A stretch of 64,000 nucleotides of DNA from Treponema sp. (GTDB taxonomy: Bacteria > Spirochaetota > Spirochaetia > Treponematales > Breznakiellaceae), in contig WRKT01000002.1 in assembly GCA_009777995.1 (NCBI GenBank), positions 110,600 through 174,599 on the forward strand, written 5' to 3'. Both the position numbers and the translations under genes were made by a program. The notes beneath the pieces were generated by a model, which was not told where the DNA came from, made no database searches, and saw nothing but the letters and a program-made list of their open reading frames with translations. Positions 7,444-16,737 of this stretch are shown one piece after another (positions within the stretch are counted from its first letter, which is position 1; each line of letters begins with the position of its first letter).

Positions 7444-8294
7444 TGAAGAGGATTTTTGCCCTTGCAATTCTGGCCCTCCTTTCGATTGGGAGTATTCAAG
7501 CCCAGATTATACCGGGCCCCGGGGTGCCTTTGCCTGTCGATCCCGGTGGGGGGCTCCCCTTTCCGGGTGCAACAGAGGGCACAATGGACATTCCCGTTGT
7601 TCCCTCCGATCCGATAGTTCCGTTTTTTGACCTTTCAATAAGAAACCCGCAGACAGGTCAGGAGGTTGCCTTTTCCCTCCAGCTCCTCCTATTGCTGACC
7701 CTTCTTTCTCTTGCCCCAAGTATTTTAATACTTATGACCAGCTTTCTTAGGATTGCAATAGTCCTTGACTTTATAAAGAGAGCAATGTCCCTCCAACAAG
7801 TTCCTCCGAACCAGGTACTTATGGGAATTGCGCTTTTCATGACTATTTTTATAATGTGGCCCACCTTTACGCAGATTTATGATAATTCATTTCAGCCCCT
7901 TGCTGCAGGAAATATTGGAGTTGCAGAGGCCTATAGGGAGGCAGAGGCACCCCTTAGGCTCTTTATGTATAGTCAATTACAGGGGAGCCCCGAGAATATT
8001 CGCCTTTTTATGGCGATGAGGGGCCTTGACAGGCCGAATACCCTATCGGATGTGCCCACCTATGTGCTCATCCCTGCCTTCATCCTTAACGAACTTACAA
8101 TTGCCTTTAAGATGGGGATACTCCTTTTTATCCCCTTTATTGTAATTGATATGGTGGTAGCAAGCGCCCTTATGTCCATGGGTATGATAATGCTGCCCCC
8201 GATTATGATTTCTATGCCCTTTAAGCTGATCCTTTTCATTTTAGTTGACGGCTGGGGCCTTTTAACGAATCAATTGGTTCGTTCTTTTATGTGA
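7443..8294 (+). CDS. fliP: Flagellar type III export gate protein FliP
   Basis: A 283-residue protein whose ATG shares an A with the fliO stop (TAATG). It has an N-terminal signal peptide (RIFALAILALLSIGSIQAQ), a Pro/Gly-rich spacer, then the conserved FliP core with membrane segments (LQLLLLLTLLSLAPSILIL, MTSFLRIAIVLDFIKRAM). Signature stretches include QQVPPNQVLMGIALFMT and IPAFILNELTIAFKMG. FliP forms the pentameric body of the export gate with FliQ and FliR in the inner membrane. The length is slightly above E. coli FliP because of the proline-rich spacer. It is intact and followed by fliQ after 16 bases. Confidence 0.95.
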   Translation: MKRIFALAILALLSIGSIQAQIIPGPGVPLPVDPGGGLPFPGATEGTMDIPVVPSDPIVPFFDLSIRNPQTGQEVAFSLQLLLLLTLLSLAPSILILMTSFLRIAIVLDFIKRAMSLQQVPPNQVLMGIALFMTIFIMWPTFTQIYDNSFQPLAAGNIGVAEAYREAEAPLRLFMYSQLQGSPENIRLFMAMRGLDRPNTLSDVPTYVLIPAFILNELTIAFKMGILLFIPFIVIDMVVASALMSMGMIMLPPIMISMPFKLILFILVDGWGLLTNQLVRSFM

Positions 8295-8310
8295 ACATGG
8301 GAGGAAAAAG

Positions 8311-8580
8311 TTGAGTATTGGTGATGTAACTATGCTTTTAAGGGGAGGAATTTTTCAGGTTCTTTCATTGGCGGCCCCCCTTCTGCTCTCTGCCCTTATT
8401 GTAGGGCTTACCATAGCCATACTCCAGGCTACGACTTCAATTCAGGAGCAGACCCTGACCTTTGTACCAAAAGTATTCACGATTCTTCTGATGCTTGCCC
8501 TGCTTGGGGGCCTTGGTTTCATGCGGCTTTCAGACTATACGATTCAACTGTTCAGCAGAATCCCTGAAATGGTCAGGTAA
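8311..8580 (+). CDS. fliQ: Flagellar export gate protein FliQ
   Basis: An 89-residue, two-helix membrane protein starting at TTG 8311, nine bases after the ribosome site GGAGG. It carries the FliQ pattern: LLRGGIFQVLSLAAPLLLSALIVGLTIAILQATTSIQEQTLTF, then FVPKVFTILLMLALLGG. FliQ subunits wrap around the FliP/FliR core of the flagellar export gate. It lies between fliP and fliR as usual. No irregularities are seen apart from the TTG start, which is common in this operon. Confidence 0.93.
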   Translation: MSIGDVTMLLRGGIFQVLSLAAPLLLSALIVGLTIAILQATTSIQEQTLTFVPKVFTILLMLALLGGLGFMRLSDYTIQLFSRIPEMVR

Positions 8581-8593
8581 GAGGAGAGCGAGC

Positions 8594-9418
8594 TTGTTTG
8601 AAGATAACGCCATACGGGAAATTGTCGCTTATGCACCTGCCTTCCTCCTTGTTGCAGTAAGGGCCTTTGCGATGATCCAGGTAGCTCCGCTCCTAAACTC
8701 TGATGCTATTCCCCAGGTGGCAAAGGTCGGCCTTGCAGGATTTGCCGCATACACCGCCTTCTCTTCGGCTCTTATTAGGGACTGGGTTATTGCGCCCTTT
8801 GGCCTTGGTTTTGTTTTTCTTGTTATAGGGGAGGCTATAATCGGGATTATTATCGGCTTTTTTATGACCATAGTTTTTGCGGCCTTTGTAACAGCAGGGC
8901 AGTTTTTCTCCCTTCAAATGGGCTTTGGAGCCTCGGAAACCTTCGATCCCCTCTCCCAGATAGAAAACCCCCTCCTCGGCCAATACTTAAACCTCGTTGC
9001 AATGCTCATTTTTGTCACGATTGACGGGTTCAGGCAGCTCTTCCTAGGCGGCTTCTGGCGTTCCTTGCAGACTATTAATGTGGTAAGTCTTATAAGCGGA
9101 ACCGAGAACATCGTTACCATGGTAATGTCAGGGCTTTCAAGGCTTTTCCTTGATGCAATAATAATAAGCATACCCATTCTTGGAACCCTTTTCCTTATTT
9201 CCCTGTCCACAGGGCTTATTTCAAAGGCCTCCCCCCAAATTAATATTCTTTCGGAAGGTTTTCCTATTGCTATTATCGTAGCATGGCTCCTTATATTCAC
9301 AGCTCTTCCCTTTATGACAGAGTTGTTCAGTCGAATAATCGGCTCAGGGTTTGAAACCCTCCAGACCCTCTATATCCGCATCGGCGAACCGATAGGCGAA
9401 GTCATAGGAGGCACATAG
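8594..9418 (+). CDS. fliR: Flagellar export gate protein FliR
   Basis: A 274-residue integral membrane protein. The start is placed at TTG 8594, seven bases after GAGGAG. The same frame is open upstream into fliQ, but those residues are not FliR-like. The protein shows several membrane segments and the FliR features VAVRAFAMIQVAPLL, FFMTIVFAAFVTAGQFFSLQMGFG and a C-terminal LIFTALPFMTELF. One FliR completes the FliP5-FliQ4-FliR1 gate. Its TAG stop overlaps the flhB GTG start (ATAGTG, base 9418), indicating coupled translation. Confidence 0.93.
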   Translation: MFEDNAIREIVAYAPAFLLVAVRAFAMIQVAPLLNSDAIPQVAKVGLAGFAAYTAFSSALIRDWVIAPFGLGFVFLVIGEAIIGIIIGFFMTIVFAAFVTAGQFFSLQMGFGASETFDPLSQIENPLLGQYLNLVAMLIFVTIDGFRQLFLGGFWRSLQTINVVSLISGTENIVTMVMSGLSRLFLDAIIISIPILGTLFLISLSTGLISKASPQINILSEGFPIAIIVAWLLIFTALPFMTELFSRIIGSGFETLQTLYIRIGEPIGEVIGGT

Positions 9419-10611
9419 TGAGTGATGAACTGCTACGTGCCAAATTGCTCCAAGCTGATTTTCTACGCACCGCCCTTGAAATGGACTTACAGTGGTTCTC
9501 CGATCCCCAGGGAGGAGACCCGGAAGATGAGGGCCGTACCCATGAGCCCACGGAAGTTACATTCAGAAAGGCGAGGGAAGAGGGCAGGGTGGCAAAGAGC
9601 CAGGAGCTTGTTGCAGCCCTTGGTCTTCTGCTTCCCGCAATTGCCATCTTCCTGCTTGCACCCTGGATCTTAAGAACCTGTGCAGAGATGCTTAGGTTTT
9701 TCTTTACGAGGATTAATGAGCTTGACCCCCTTACAGATAGGATTGTTGCAGGGATTTTTATCAATTATTTTCTTCGTATTGCATTGCCCATTCTTACTGT
9801 TGCCGTAATTGCAGCCCTTTTTTCAAATATAGTACAGGTGGGTTTTCTCTTTTCAACGAAGCCGATTGAACTCCAATTTTCAAGGATACTTCCAAAGTTC
9901 GGCCGCTATTTTAAAAAGATTTTTTCATCGGAGGGGCTTTTTAATCTTGCAAAGTCCATTCTTAAACTTGTTGTAATTGGGGCCGTGGCCTATGTCCTTA
10001 TAAGCTCCCAGTTCCATGAGCTTGTTAATTTGCAGAAGGCCGATCTTTGGACAGCAGTTACGATTATTGCGTCCTTAGCTGGCAGATTGCTTATCATTGT
10101 TGCAATACTTCTATTGGTTCTTTCTATTCCTGATGTCTTCTTCCAGCGCTGGCAGTTTAGGCGCTCACTTAAAATGACAAGGGAATCGGCAAAGGAAGAG
10201 TTAAAGCAGGATGAGGGAGACCCTGAGGTAAGAGCAAGGCTCAGGCACCGCTATAGGGAACTTTTATCGCGAAATATGCTTAATGATGTACCGAGGGCCA
10301 ATGTTGTAATTACGAATCCCACCCACTTCTCAGTGGCAATTGAATACAATCCTGATCCGAATCTAAAAAGTGCACCAAGAGTTATTGCAAAGGGAGAGGA
10401 TGAGCTTGCATTTAAAATTCGAGAAGTGGCAAAGGAGAACGGGGTTCCGGTGGTTTCTCATCCTCCATTGACCCGTGCCCTTTATTATGAAACCCGGCTC
10501 GGGGACGAGATTCCCATTAAATACTGGTATGTGGTTGTCCTTGTGCTTAGAAGATTTCTCAGCCTTGAACAGAAGCAGGCAAAAGGCAGAGTTATTGATA
10601 ACGTTGTATGA
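9418..10611 (+). CDS. flhB: Flagellar export protein FlhB, specificity switch
   Basis: A 397-residue protein starting GTG 9418. The N-terminal extension of about 40 residues (acidic, DPQGGDPEDEGRTHEPTE) precedes the usual FlhB start (PTEVTFRKAREEGRVAKSQE). Four membrane segments follow, then the cytoplasmic domain with the autocleavage site NPTH (VVITNPTHFSVAIEYNP) and the conserved PVVSHPPLTRALYYE tail. FlhB sits beside the FliPQR gate and, after self-cleavage between Asn and Pro, switches export from hook to filament substrates in cooperation with FliK. All key residues are visible. Confidence 0.95.
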   Translation: MSDELLRAKLLQADFLRTALEMDLQWFSDPQGGDPEDEGRTHEPTEVTFRKAREEGRVAKSQELVAALGLLLPAIAIFLLAPWILRTCAEMLRFFFTRINELDPLTDRIVAGIFINYFLRIALPILTVAVIAALFSNIVQVGFLFSTKPIELQFSRILPKFGRYFKKIFSSEGLFNLAKSILKLVVIGAVAYVLISSQFHELVNLQKADLWTAVTIIASLAGRLLIIVAILLLVLSIPDVFFQRWQFRRSLKMTRESAKEELKQDEGDPEVRARLRHRYRELLSRNMLNDVPRANVVITNPTHFSVAIEYNPDPNLKSAPRVIAKGEDELAFKIREVAKENGVPVVSHPPLTRALYYETRLGDEIPIKYWYVVVLVLRRFLSLEQKQAKGRVIDNVV

Positions 10612-10623
10612 ATGAGGTAATGA

Positions 10624-12780
10624 ATGGCTGATGTAGTAAAACAAGGAACTTCACAGAGAGATGCACCGGGAGGAGCAAGGTTTAATTTGCCCGGCATATT
10701 CGATCCTAAGAATATTATAGCTGTTGCAGTTGTGGCCTGTCTTGGGGCTTTGATCATCCCAATGCCGACCTTCTTACTCGATACCTTTATTTCATTCAAC
10801 CTCGTACTTTCAATTTTGGTACTGCTTAATGTACTTTTTAATAGGAAGCCGACAGATTTCTCTCTTTTCCCGACTGTATTATTAGTTCTGACAATCTTTT
10901 CTTTAGTCTTAAATGTTTCTTCCACAAGGTTAATTTTAACTCAGGGAGCGAATTTTGATTCAAGGATGATAAGGGCCTTTTCGAGCTTCGTTGTAGGCTC
11001 TGCAGGGAGCGAAGGCCTAGTTGTAGGATTTATCATCTTTATCATTATAATTGCAGTGCAAGTCATGGTAATTACAAAGGGTGCAACAAGGGTCGCCGAA
11101 GTTGCCGCACGTTTTACCCTTGACAGTCTTAACGGTAAGCAGATGGCAATTGATGCCGAGTATTCGTCCGGGGCAATTGATCGGGAGGAAGCTACGGCAA
11201 AAAAGGATGCTCTTCAGAAGGAGTCAGACTATTACGGTTCCATGGATGGTGCAAGTAAGTTTATAAGCGGAAACGTAAAGGTCGGAATTTTTGTCATTAT
11301 AGTAAATATTATTGCGGGGATCATTGTCGGGGTAACCATACACGGTGAGCCTATTGCGGAAGCTGTAAGTACTTACTTCACTTTAACAATTGGTGACGGT
11401 CTTGTTTCCCAGATTCCGGCCCTTTTGATTTCAACGGCAATGGGTATAGTGGTGACCCGCGCGGCATCCCCGGGGGATCTTGGCGAGCAGGTTGTTTTAC
11501 AGTTTACCCATAGTGCAAGGGTTTATTGGATAGGTGCAGGGGTTCTCTTCGGCATGGCAATACTTCCCGGCTTTCCTCATTTCGTTCTTATACCGATGTC
11601 AGCTCTTTTTGGCTTTACTGCTTTAAGGATTAGGCGCAAGCATAAGAAGGAAGCAGACTTTAAAGAGGTCATGGGCAGGGTAGGAGAGAGCACAAGGAAG
11701 GCAAGGGACGAGAAGGTTGATGTCCCGCAGATGGAGCCCCCCGATCAATTGTCTCTTGAACTTGGCTTTGGCCTTATACCTCTTGTTGATAAAGATAAGG
11801 GCGCAGAACTCCTTGAGAGGATGCAGGCAATGCGCCGTCAGATCGCCCTTGATATGGGTATAGTAATTCCCAAGATTAGGATTATCGATAATATGCTCCT
11901 TGGATCTTCAGAGTATTGCTTTAAGATTCGGGGGGTTGATGTCGGGAAAAGTACCATTAGGATGGGTCATTTTCTTTGTATAAATCCGGGAACCGCGAAA
12001 GAAGAGCTGCCCGGAGAGAAGACAAAGGATCCTGCCTTCGGACTTCCCGCACTGTGGATTCTCGAAGACAGGCGGGATGAGGCTGAAAGGGCAGGTTATA
12101 CCGTAGTTGATCCGCCTTCGATAATTGCAACCCATCTTACCGAAATTATTAAGAGGCATGCATCAGAACTTCTTGGAAGGCAGGAAACTCAGTCTATTTT
12201 AGACGGAATAAGAAAGGATTACCCGGCCGTAGTTGACGAAGTGCTTATGGGCAGGGACGGAAAGGGCCTCTCTCTTGGTAATATTCAGAAGGTATTCCAG
12301 GGGCTCTTAAAAGAACAGGTATCAATAAGAAATGTTGTTTCAATTCTTGAATCCATTGCAGACTATGCTCCGCTTACAACTGATACCAGGTTTCTTATCG
12401 AGAAGGCAAGGCAGGCCCTTTCAAATCAGATCTGTCATCAGTATGCAGATGAGAATAGGGTTCTCCATGTTATGACTCTTGATCCCTCCCTCGAACAAAA
12501 GATTGTCGATAGCAAGGCGCAGACCCAGACCGGGGAAATTTTCTCTGCAATGGAGCCCGGCTTGCACAGTGCTTGGATAAGAGCACTTGGAAGATCAGTT
12601 CAGGCATCTCATGACCATGGTTATTTCCCGGTCATTTTATGCTCGTATCAGGGCAGATACCTGGTAAAAACCGCAATGGAAAGAGAACTCCCTGAGGTTG
12701 CAGTACTTTCAGTGGCAGAAATTGCCCAAGACTATATTGTAGAATCCATCGGCGTTATTGCTTTGGAAGCGGAAAAGTAA
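10624..12780 (+). CDS. flhA: Flagellar export protein FlhA
   Basis: A 718-residue protein, ATG 10624, preceded by GAGGT. The N-terminal half contains about eight membrane segments and the conserved cytoplasmic FHIPEP stretch (GATRVAEVAARFTLDSLNGKQMAIDAE, then FISGNVKVGI). The C-terminal half (about 350-718) is the cytoplasmic substrate and chaperone docking domain, ending in PEVAVLSVAEIAQ. FlhA forms the nonameric ring of the export gate and couples proton flow to protein export. Length and motifs are standard. Confidence 0.96.
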   Translation: MADVVKQGTSQRDAPGGARFNLPGIFDPKNIIAVAVVACLGALIIPMPTFLLDTFISFNLVLSILVLLNVLFNRKPTDFSLFPTVLLVLTIFSLVLNVSSTRLILTQGANFDSRMIRAFSSFVVGSAGSEGLVVGFIIFIIIIAVQVMVITKGATRVAEVAARFTLDSLNGKQMAIDAEYSSGAIDREEATAKKDALQKESDYYGSMDGASKFISGNVKVGIFVIIVNIIAGIIVGVTIHGEPIAEAVSTYFTLTIGDGLVSQIPALLISTAMGIVVTRAASPGDLGEQVVLQFTHSARVYWIGAGVLFGMAILPGFPHFVLIPMSALFGFTALRIRRKHKKEADFKEVMGRVGESTRKARDEKVDVPQMEPPDQLSLELGFGLIPLVDKDKGAELLERMQAMRRQIALDMGIVIPKIRIIDNMLLGSSEYCFKIRGVDVGKSTIRMGHFLCINPGTAKEELPGEKTKDPAFGLPALWILEDRRDEAERAGYTVVDPPSIIATHLTEIIKRHASELLGRQETQSILDGIRKDYPAVVDEVLMGRDGKGLSLGNIQKVFQGLLKEQVSIRNVVSILESIADYAPLTTDTRFLIEKARQALSNQICHQYADENRVLHVMTLDPSLEQKIVDSKAQTQTGEIFSAMEPGLHSAWIRALGRSVQASHDHGYFPVILCSYQGRYLVKTAMERELPEVAVLSVAEIAQDYIVESIGVIALEAEK

Positions 12781-12789
12781 GAGGAAGAA

Positions 12790-14103
12790 ATGCAGCAGTA
12801 CTTTATTGAGCAGGCACTTACCTATGATGAGGCAGAAAGAAAGGCTCGTGCGAAATACGGAGATCGCCTTACAATTCTAATGCACGAAACCGTAAAAATT
12901 CCGAGCGGTTTCTTGAATCTTCGTCTTAGGGATGGGATTAAGATAACAGGTATTATCCCGAGCACTTCAAGGCAGGCCGCAAAGGAAAATGCGGCGAGAG
13001 AGGCAGCCTCTCCGCAGGTGATACCACAGGTGATATCCGGCGCATCCGTGATACCTGCGGCGGTTAAAGAGAATCTTATCGAAAAAGAAAAGAAGCAATT
13101 TGAAGAGAATAAGGGAAAGATTCTTGAAGAAATTGCAGGGAAGGATTCAAAGGCATTAAAGGAAGTACAGACGGAGTTAAAGTCCCTTAAGGAAATGATT
13201 GAAAGCCTTGGCCATTTAAGTTCAAGGGAGGAGCATCCTACTCTTAACCGTCTTGAAGACCTGCTCATTTTAAACGATTTTTCTCCTATTTATCGCAAGA
13301 CTATTATGGATAGGGCACGGAAGGATTTTTCACCGGGTGAACTTGAAAATTACGATAATATACAGGACATAATTTTAGAGTGGATAGGAGAGAGTTTAAA
13401 TATTCACAGGAGTATTGAGTTTAATGTGAAACCCAAGATCGTCATTTTAGTTGGTCCTACAGGGGTTGGGAAGACCACCACGGTTGCCAAACTTGCGGCT
13501 AACCTAGGCATTAATTTTGAAAAGGGTAAGCATAAGCGCAGAGTTGTTACTGTTACGATAGATGCGTATAGGATTGGTGCAATCCAGCACCTTGAAGGTT
13601 ATGCACGCATTATGGAATTCCCATGTTATTCTGCAAGCGATTACGATGAACTGAGAAAAACCATTGCGCTTAACTCAGAGGAAAGCGACTTGATAATCGT
13701 TGATACCATAGGGAAGAGCCCGAGGAATCCCGTAGAACTTGGAGAAATGAAAATGCTCCTTGATGCCTGCGGAACTCAAACCGAGGTGCATCTTATACTT
13801 TCAGCAACTACAAAGGCAAGCGATATAAATGAAACCTTAAGGATCTTTGAGATTTTCGGTTATAAGTCGGTAATTGTTACTAAATTAGATGAAACAATAA
13901 GAACAGGCAATATAATTAGTGCACTTTCAGAGAGGCAAAAGGCGGTATCCTATATTACAAACGGGCAGAAGGTGCCGACAGATATTTGCATGGCTTCAGC
14001 CATTCAATTTTTAACACGCCTTGAAGGTTTTAAAGTAAACAGAACCAAACTTGAAGAAAGGTTCCTCCCTAAGGGGCAGGAGCTTATGCAGAAGTGGAGA
14101 TAA
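12790..14103 (+). CDS. flhF: SRP-type GTPase FlhF
   Basis: A 437-residue protein, ATG 12790 after AAGAGGAAGA. A basic N-terminal region, a coiled-coil stretch (about 95-155) and the SRP-NG GTPase domain follow, with G1 GPTGVGKTTTVAKLA, the TIDAYRIGAIQHL motif, G3 DTIGKSPRN and G4 TKLDE. FlhF places and counts flagella, here at the subpolar sites of periplasmic flagella, and works with the MinD-like ATPase FlhG encoded next. G3 is DTIG rather than the usual DTAG. The stop is followed one base later by the flhG start. Confidence 0.94.
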   Translation: MQQYFIEQALTYDEAERKARAKYGDRLTILMHETVKIPSGFLNLRLRDGIKITGIIPSTSRQAAKENAAREAASPQVIPQVISGASVIPAAVKENLIEKEKKQFEENKGKILEEIAGKDSKALKEVQTELKSLKEMIESLGHLSSREEHPTLNRLEDLLILNDFSPIYRKTIMDRARKDFSPGELENYDNIQDIILEWIGESLNIHRSIEFNVKPKIVILVGPTGVGKTTTVAKLAANLGINFEKGKHKRRVVTVTIDAYRIGAIQHLEGYARIMEFPCYSASDYDELRKTIALNSEESDLIIVDTIGKSPRNPVELGEMKMLLDACGTQTEVHLILSATTKASDINETLRIFEIFGYKSVIVTKLDETIRTGNIISALSERQKAVSYITNGQKVPTDICMASAIQFLTRLEGFKVNRTKLEERFLPKGQELMQKWR

Positions 14104-14104
14104 A

Positions 14105-15016
14105 ATGGAAGATCAGGCTGAAAAACTTCGTGAAATAATGAGGAAAAAATCAGGGGCCAAGGAGACTCAAGAAGCCGGAGAAAGCCGGGCCCCGGGAGCT
14201 ATACTTTCCAAAAAGGGAAAGACGAGGATTATTGCAATTACCAGCGGGAAGGGCGGTGTCGGAAAGACAAATGTATCTGTTAATATGGCTCTAGCCTATG
14301 CAAGACTCGGAAAGAAAGTCGTTGTAATGGATGCTGACCTTGGGCTTGCGAATGTAAATATAATGCTTAATATGCTGCCAAAGTATAATATTTATGACAT
14401 GATCCGCAGAGGGAAATCCATGAAGGAAATCCTTGTTGAAACCGAATACGGCATTTCCATTGTTGCAGGTGCTCTTGGCATTTCTCAGGTTGCAAATTTA
14501 AGCGATGAAGAAAGACAGAAGTTCATTGAACAGCTTAATACTCTTTCCTTTGCAGACATTATAATTATTGATACAAGTGCAGGGGTATCGCATAATGTTC
14601 TTGACTTTATTGCTGCAGCAGATGATGCGGTTATAATAACAACGCCTGAGCCGACTGCAATTACCGATGCATACGGTATAATCAAGATTATTGCAACAGA
14701 GTATGACAGCCTTGATATGGAATTAAAACTCGTTGTTAACCGTGCAAAAAGTGCGGCAGAGGCAAAAAAGGTTGCAGACAGGATGACAAATATTGCAGGG
14801 CAATTCTTGAACCTAAAGGTTGATTATCTTGGGTTTATATATGATGACCATGTGGTACCCCAGGCGGTTTTAAGACAAAGGCCCTTTATGGTTATTGACC
14901 CCAGATGCAAGGCAAGTATTTGTGTTCAGCATATAGTCGGTAAAATGGAGAAAAGTGAGTTTAGGGAAACCGGAGGTTTTGCTTCGATGTTTAAAAGGCT
15001 TTTTAAAAGGCAATAA
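14105..15016 (+). CDS. flhG: MinD-like ATPase FlhG, flagellar number regulator
   Basis: A 303-residue protein. The start is set at ATG 14105 right after the flhF stop. An upstream in-frame extension would overlap flhF and lacks support. After a short basic N-terminus containing a DQAEKLREIM motif, the deviant Walker A SGKGGVGKTNVSVNMALA appears, then switch motifs VVMDADLGLANVNIML and IIIDTSAGVSHNVLDF. FlhG stimulates FlhF GTPase activity through its N-terminal DQAxxLR motif and limits flagellar number. The gene pair flhF-flhG is standard in polar and spirochaete flagellates. Confidence 0.94.
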   Translation: MEDQAEKLREIMRKKSGAKETQEAGESRAPGAILSKKGKTRIIAITSGKGGVGKTNVSVNMALAYARLGKKVVVMDADLGLANVNIMLNMLPKYNIYDMIRRGKSMKEILVETEYGISIVAGALGISQVANLSDEERQKFIEQLNTLSFADIIIIDTSAGVSHNVLDFIAAADDAVIITTPEPTAITDAYGIIKIIATEYDSLDMELKLVVNRAKSAAEAKKVADRMTNIAGQFLNLKVDYLGFIYDDHVVPQAVLRQRPFMVIDPRCKASICVQHIVGKMEKSEFRETGGFASMFKRLFKRQ

Positions 15017-15034
15017 TGGCAGGGAGGGAGCAGG

Positions 15035-15883
15035 GTGTTTAACCTTAAAATTAATATAGTAGCGGCAGGAGTAGCTTTTCTTCTGTCATTTTTACTCGGA
15101 ATCCTAAGTCGTTCGCCGATGCCCGTCATTTTTATTAGACCTGTAATATTTGCAGGGGTCTTTTTTATGCTATTTGCCGTAATCCAGATTATAGCGAATC
15201 GTTTCCTGCCCGAGCTTTTTGAAGGGGGGGGCCCTGCCGAGGATGAATTTCTCCCGGGCTCACGGGTAAATATTTCCGAGAAAGAGCCCCTTGCTACTCC
15301 GCAGGATTATACGCCCGACCCTCCCGCAGCTACCGTGAGCTATGCTCAACAGTCTGTCGTAGGAGCCCGTCCTAATGATTCAGATAAGGAACTGGATGAT
15401 ATTTCAGGCCTTAGTTCAGTTTCTGTAGGGGAAGGAAACCGGGGCTTTATGAGCCAAAGCGTGGCAGAGCAAAGTCCCCTCGGCGAAAGCTCCGCTGAAC
15501 AAAGCTCCCATGTAGATCAAAATCAAATAAGCGATTATACTGATAGTGGAGAGGTGGAGGAAATTTCCGTGCAGGCAAAGGCACCCGTGATTGAGCGGGC
15601 ACCTGTAGAAAAGCAGGCAGTGCCTGATCTGCCTGACTTCTTTATTCCGGGTGCCGGGGGGGGTTCAGGTTCCGACGATCTGCTGCCCGATCTGGATACT
15701 ATGGCGGGAGCTTTCGCACCTTCTTCGTCGGATGCAGAACCTGAGTCGAGTGATTTTTCACCGGCACCTGCATCTAAGAAGAGCAGTTCCGCGAAGGATC
15801 AGGCGGGATGGGCAGGAGATTTTGTTCCGAAAGATATAGCATCAGGGCTTAGAACAGTGCTATTAAAGGATAAAGAGGCTTAG
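15035..15883 (+). CDS. Unrecognised two-helix membrane protein with acidic disordered tail
   Basis: A 282-residue protein starting GTG 15035 after GAGGGAG. Two membrane segments fill the N-terminus (about 8-28, IVAAGVAFLLSFLLGIL; about 36-58, FIRPVIFAGVFFMLFAVIQII). The remaining 220 residues are polar, rich in Ser, Glu, Asp and Pro, and probably disordered and cytoplasmic. The extreme C-terminus (GWAGDFVPKDIASGLRTVLLKDKEA) looks like a short conserved helix. I do not recognise a named family. Its place between flhG and the motility sigma factor suggests a role in flagellar placement or regulation. It lies three bases before the sigma factor gene, so coupled expression is likely. Confidence 0.75.
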   Translation: MFNLKINIVAAGVAFLLSFLLGILSRSPMPVIFIRPVIFAGVFFMLFAVIQIIANRFLPELFEGGGPAEDEFLPGSRVNISEKEPLATPQDYTPDPPAATVSYAQQSVVGARPNDSDKELDDISGLSSVSVGEGNRGFMSQSVAEQSPLGESSAEQSSHVDQNQISDYTDSGEVEEISVQAKAPVIERAPVEKQAVPDLPDFFIPGAGGGSGSDDLLPDLDTMAGAFAPSSSDAEPESSDFSPAPASKKSSSAKDQAGWAGDFVPKDIASGLRTVLLKDKEA

Positions 15884-15886
15884 ATT

Positions 15887-16723
15887 ATGGGGAAAAGTCC
15901 CGGAACCAGGGAAGAAGTAAGCTCAGCCGCTAACGCGGCAGCTGCCTCGGCCGAACAACAGAGGGAAGATGAACTCTGGATTCAGTACCGTAAAAACGGG
16001 GATCTAAAAATTCGTGAGGCCTTCATAAAACAATATGCGCCCCTTGTTAAATATGTTGCAGGTAAGGTCGCTGTTGGCATGCCTCATAATGTTGAGTTTG
16101 ATGATTTAGTCCAGTTTGGGGTTTTCGGACTTCTGGATGCCATTGATAAATTTGACCCTGAAAAAAATGTAAAGTTCAAAACTTATGCAGTGACCCGAAT
16201 ACGGGGCGCTATTTTTGATGAATTGCGTTCAATAGACTGGGTGCCGCGTTCAATAAGACAGAAAACCAGGGAAGTTGAGGATACCATCGGCTCCCTTGAA
16301 GCAAGGCTTGGAAGAACTGCAACGGATCAAGAAGTTGCAAATGCAATGGGTATTAGCGAAGAAGAATACATGAAGACCTTGCAGAAAATATCCGGCACTT
16401 CAATTCTTTCGATAAACGAGGTTTGGTATTCCGGTGATGAAAACGATAAAATGTCCATTGGCGACAGTATTGAGTCACCTGCGAGTTTAAACCCGGAAGT
16501 AATTGCCGAAAGAGATGAGATACGCAGGGTCATAGTCGAAGCGATAAATGAACTCCCCGAAAAAGAGAAAAAAATACTCGTACTTTACTATTTCGAAGAT
16601 CTCACATTAAAAGAAATAGGTCAGGTGCTTGAAGTTACCGAATCCCGGGTTTCTCAGCTTCATACCAAGGCCATAATGAGGCTTAGGTTTAAATTGAGAA
16701 ACAGTCCCAAAGGAATAGTGTAA
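15887..16723 (+). CDS. fliA: RNA polymerase sigma factor FliA/WhiG (sigma-28 family)
   Basis: A 278-residue protein, ATG 15887. Region 2 (about 28-110) has [29 protein letters not shown] and the DNA-melting part [26 protein letters not shown], diagnostic for the FliA/WhiG/SigD group. Regions 3 and 4 follow, ending with the helix-turn-helix [24 protein letters not shown]. It directs transcription of late flagellar and chemotaxis genes. No FlgM anti-sigma gene is visible in this window. Encoding the motility sigma factor at the end of its own operon is common in spirochaetes and Bacillus. Confidence 0.95.
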   Translation: MGKSPGTREEVSSAANAAAASAEQQREDELWIQYRKNGDLKIREAFIKQYAPLVKYVAGKVAVGMPHNVEFDDLVQFGVFGLLDAIDKFDPEKNVKFKTYAVTRIRGAIFDELRSIDWVPRSIRQKTREVEDTIGSLEARLGRTATDQEVANAMGISEEEYMKTLQKISGTSILSINEVWYSGDENDKMSIGDSIESPASLNPEVIAERDEIRRVIVEAINELPEKEKKILVLYYFEDLTLKEIGQVLEVTESRVSQLHTKAIMRLRFKLRNSPKGIV

Positions 16724-16737
16724 AAGGAGCAATATCA

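Noticed and set aside
8495..8593. Extended FliR start inside fliQ
   Set aside because: Residues before TTG 8594 are not FliR-like and overlap fliQ completely. GAGGAG marks TTG 8594.
12822..13268. Long open frame antisense to flhF (148 codons, minus strand)
   Set aside because: Composition is Ser/Phe-rich as expected from the complement of Glu/Lys-rich code. No start signal or family resemblance.
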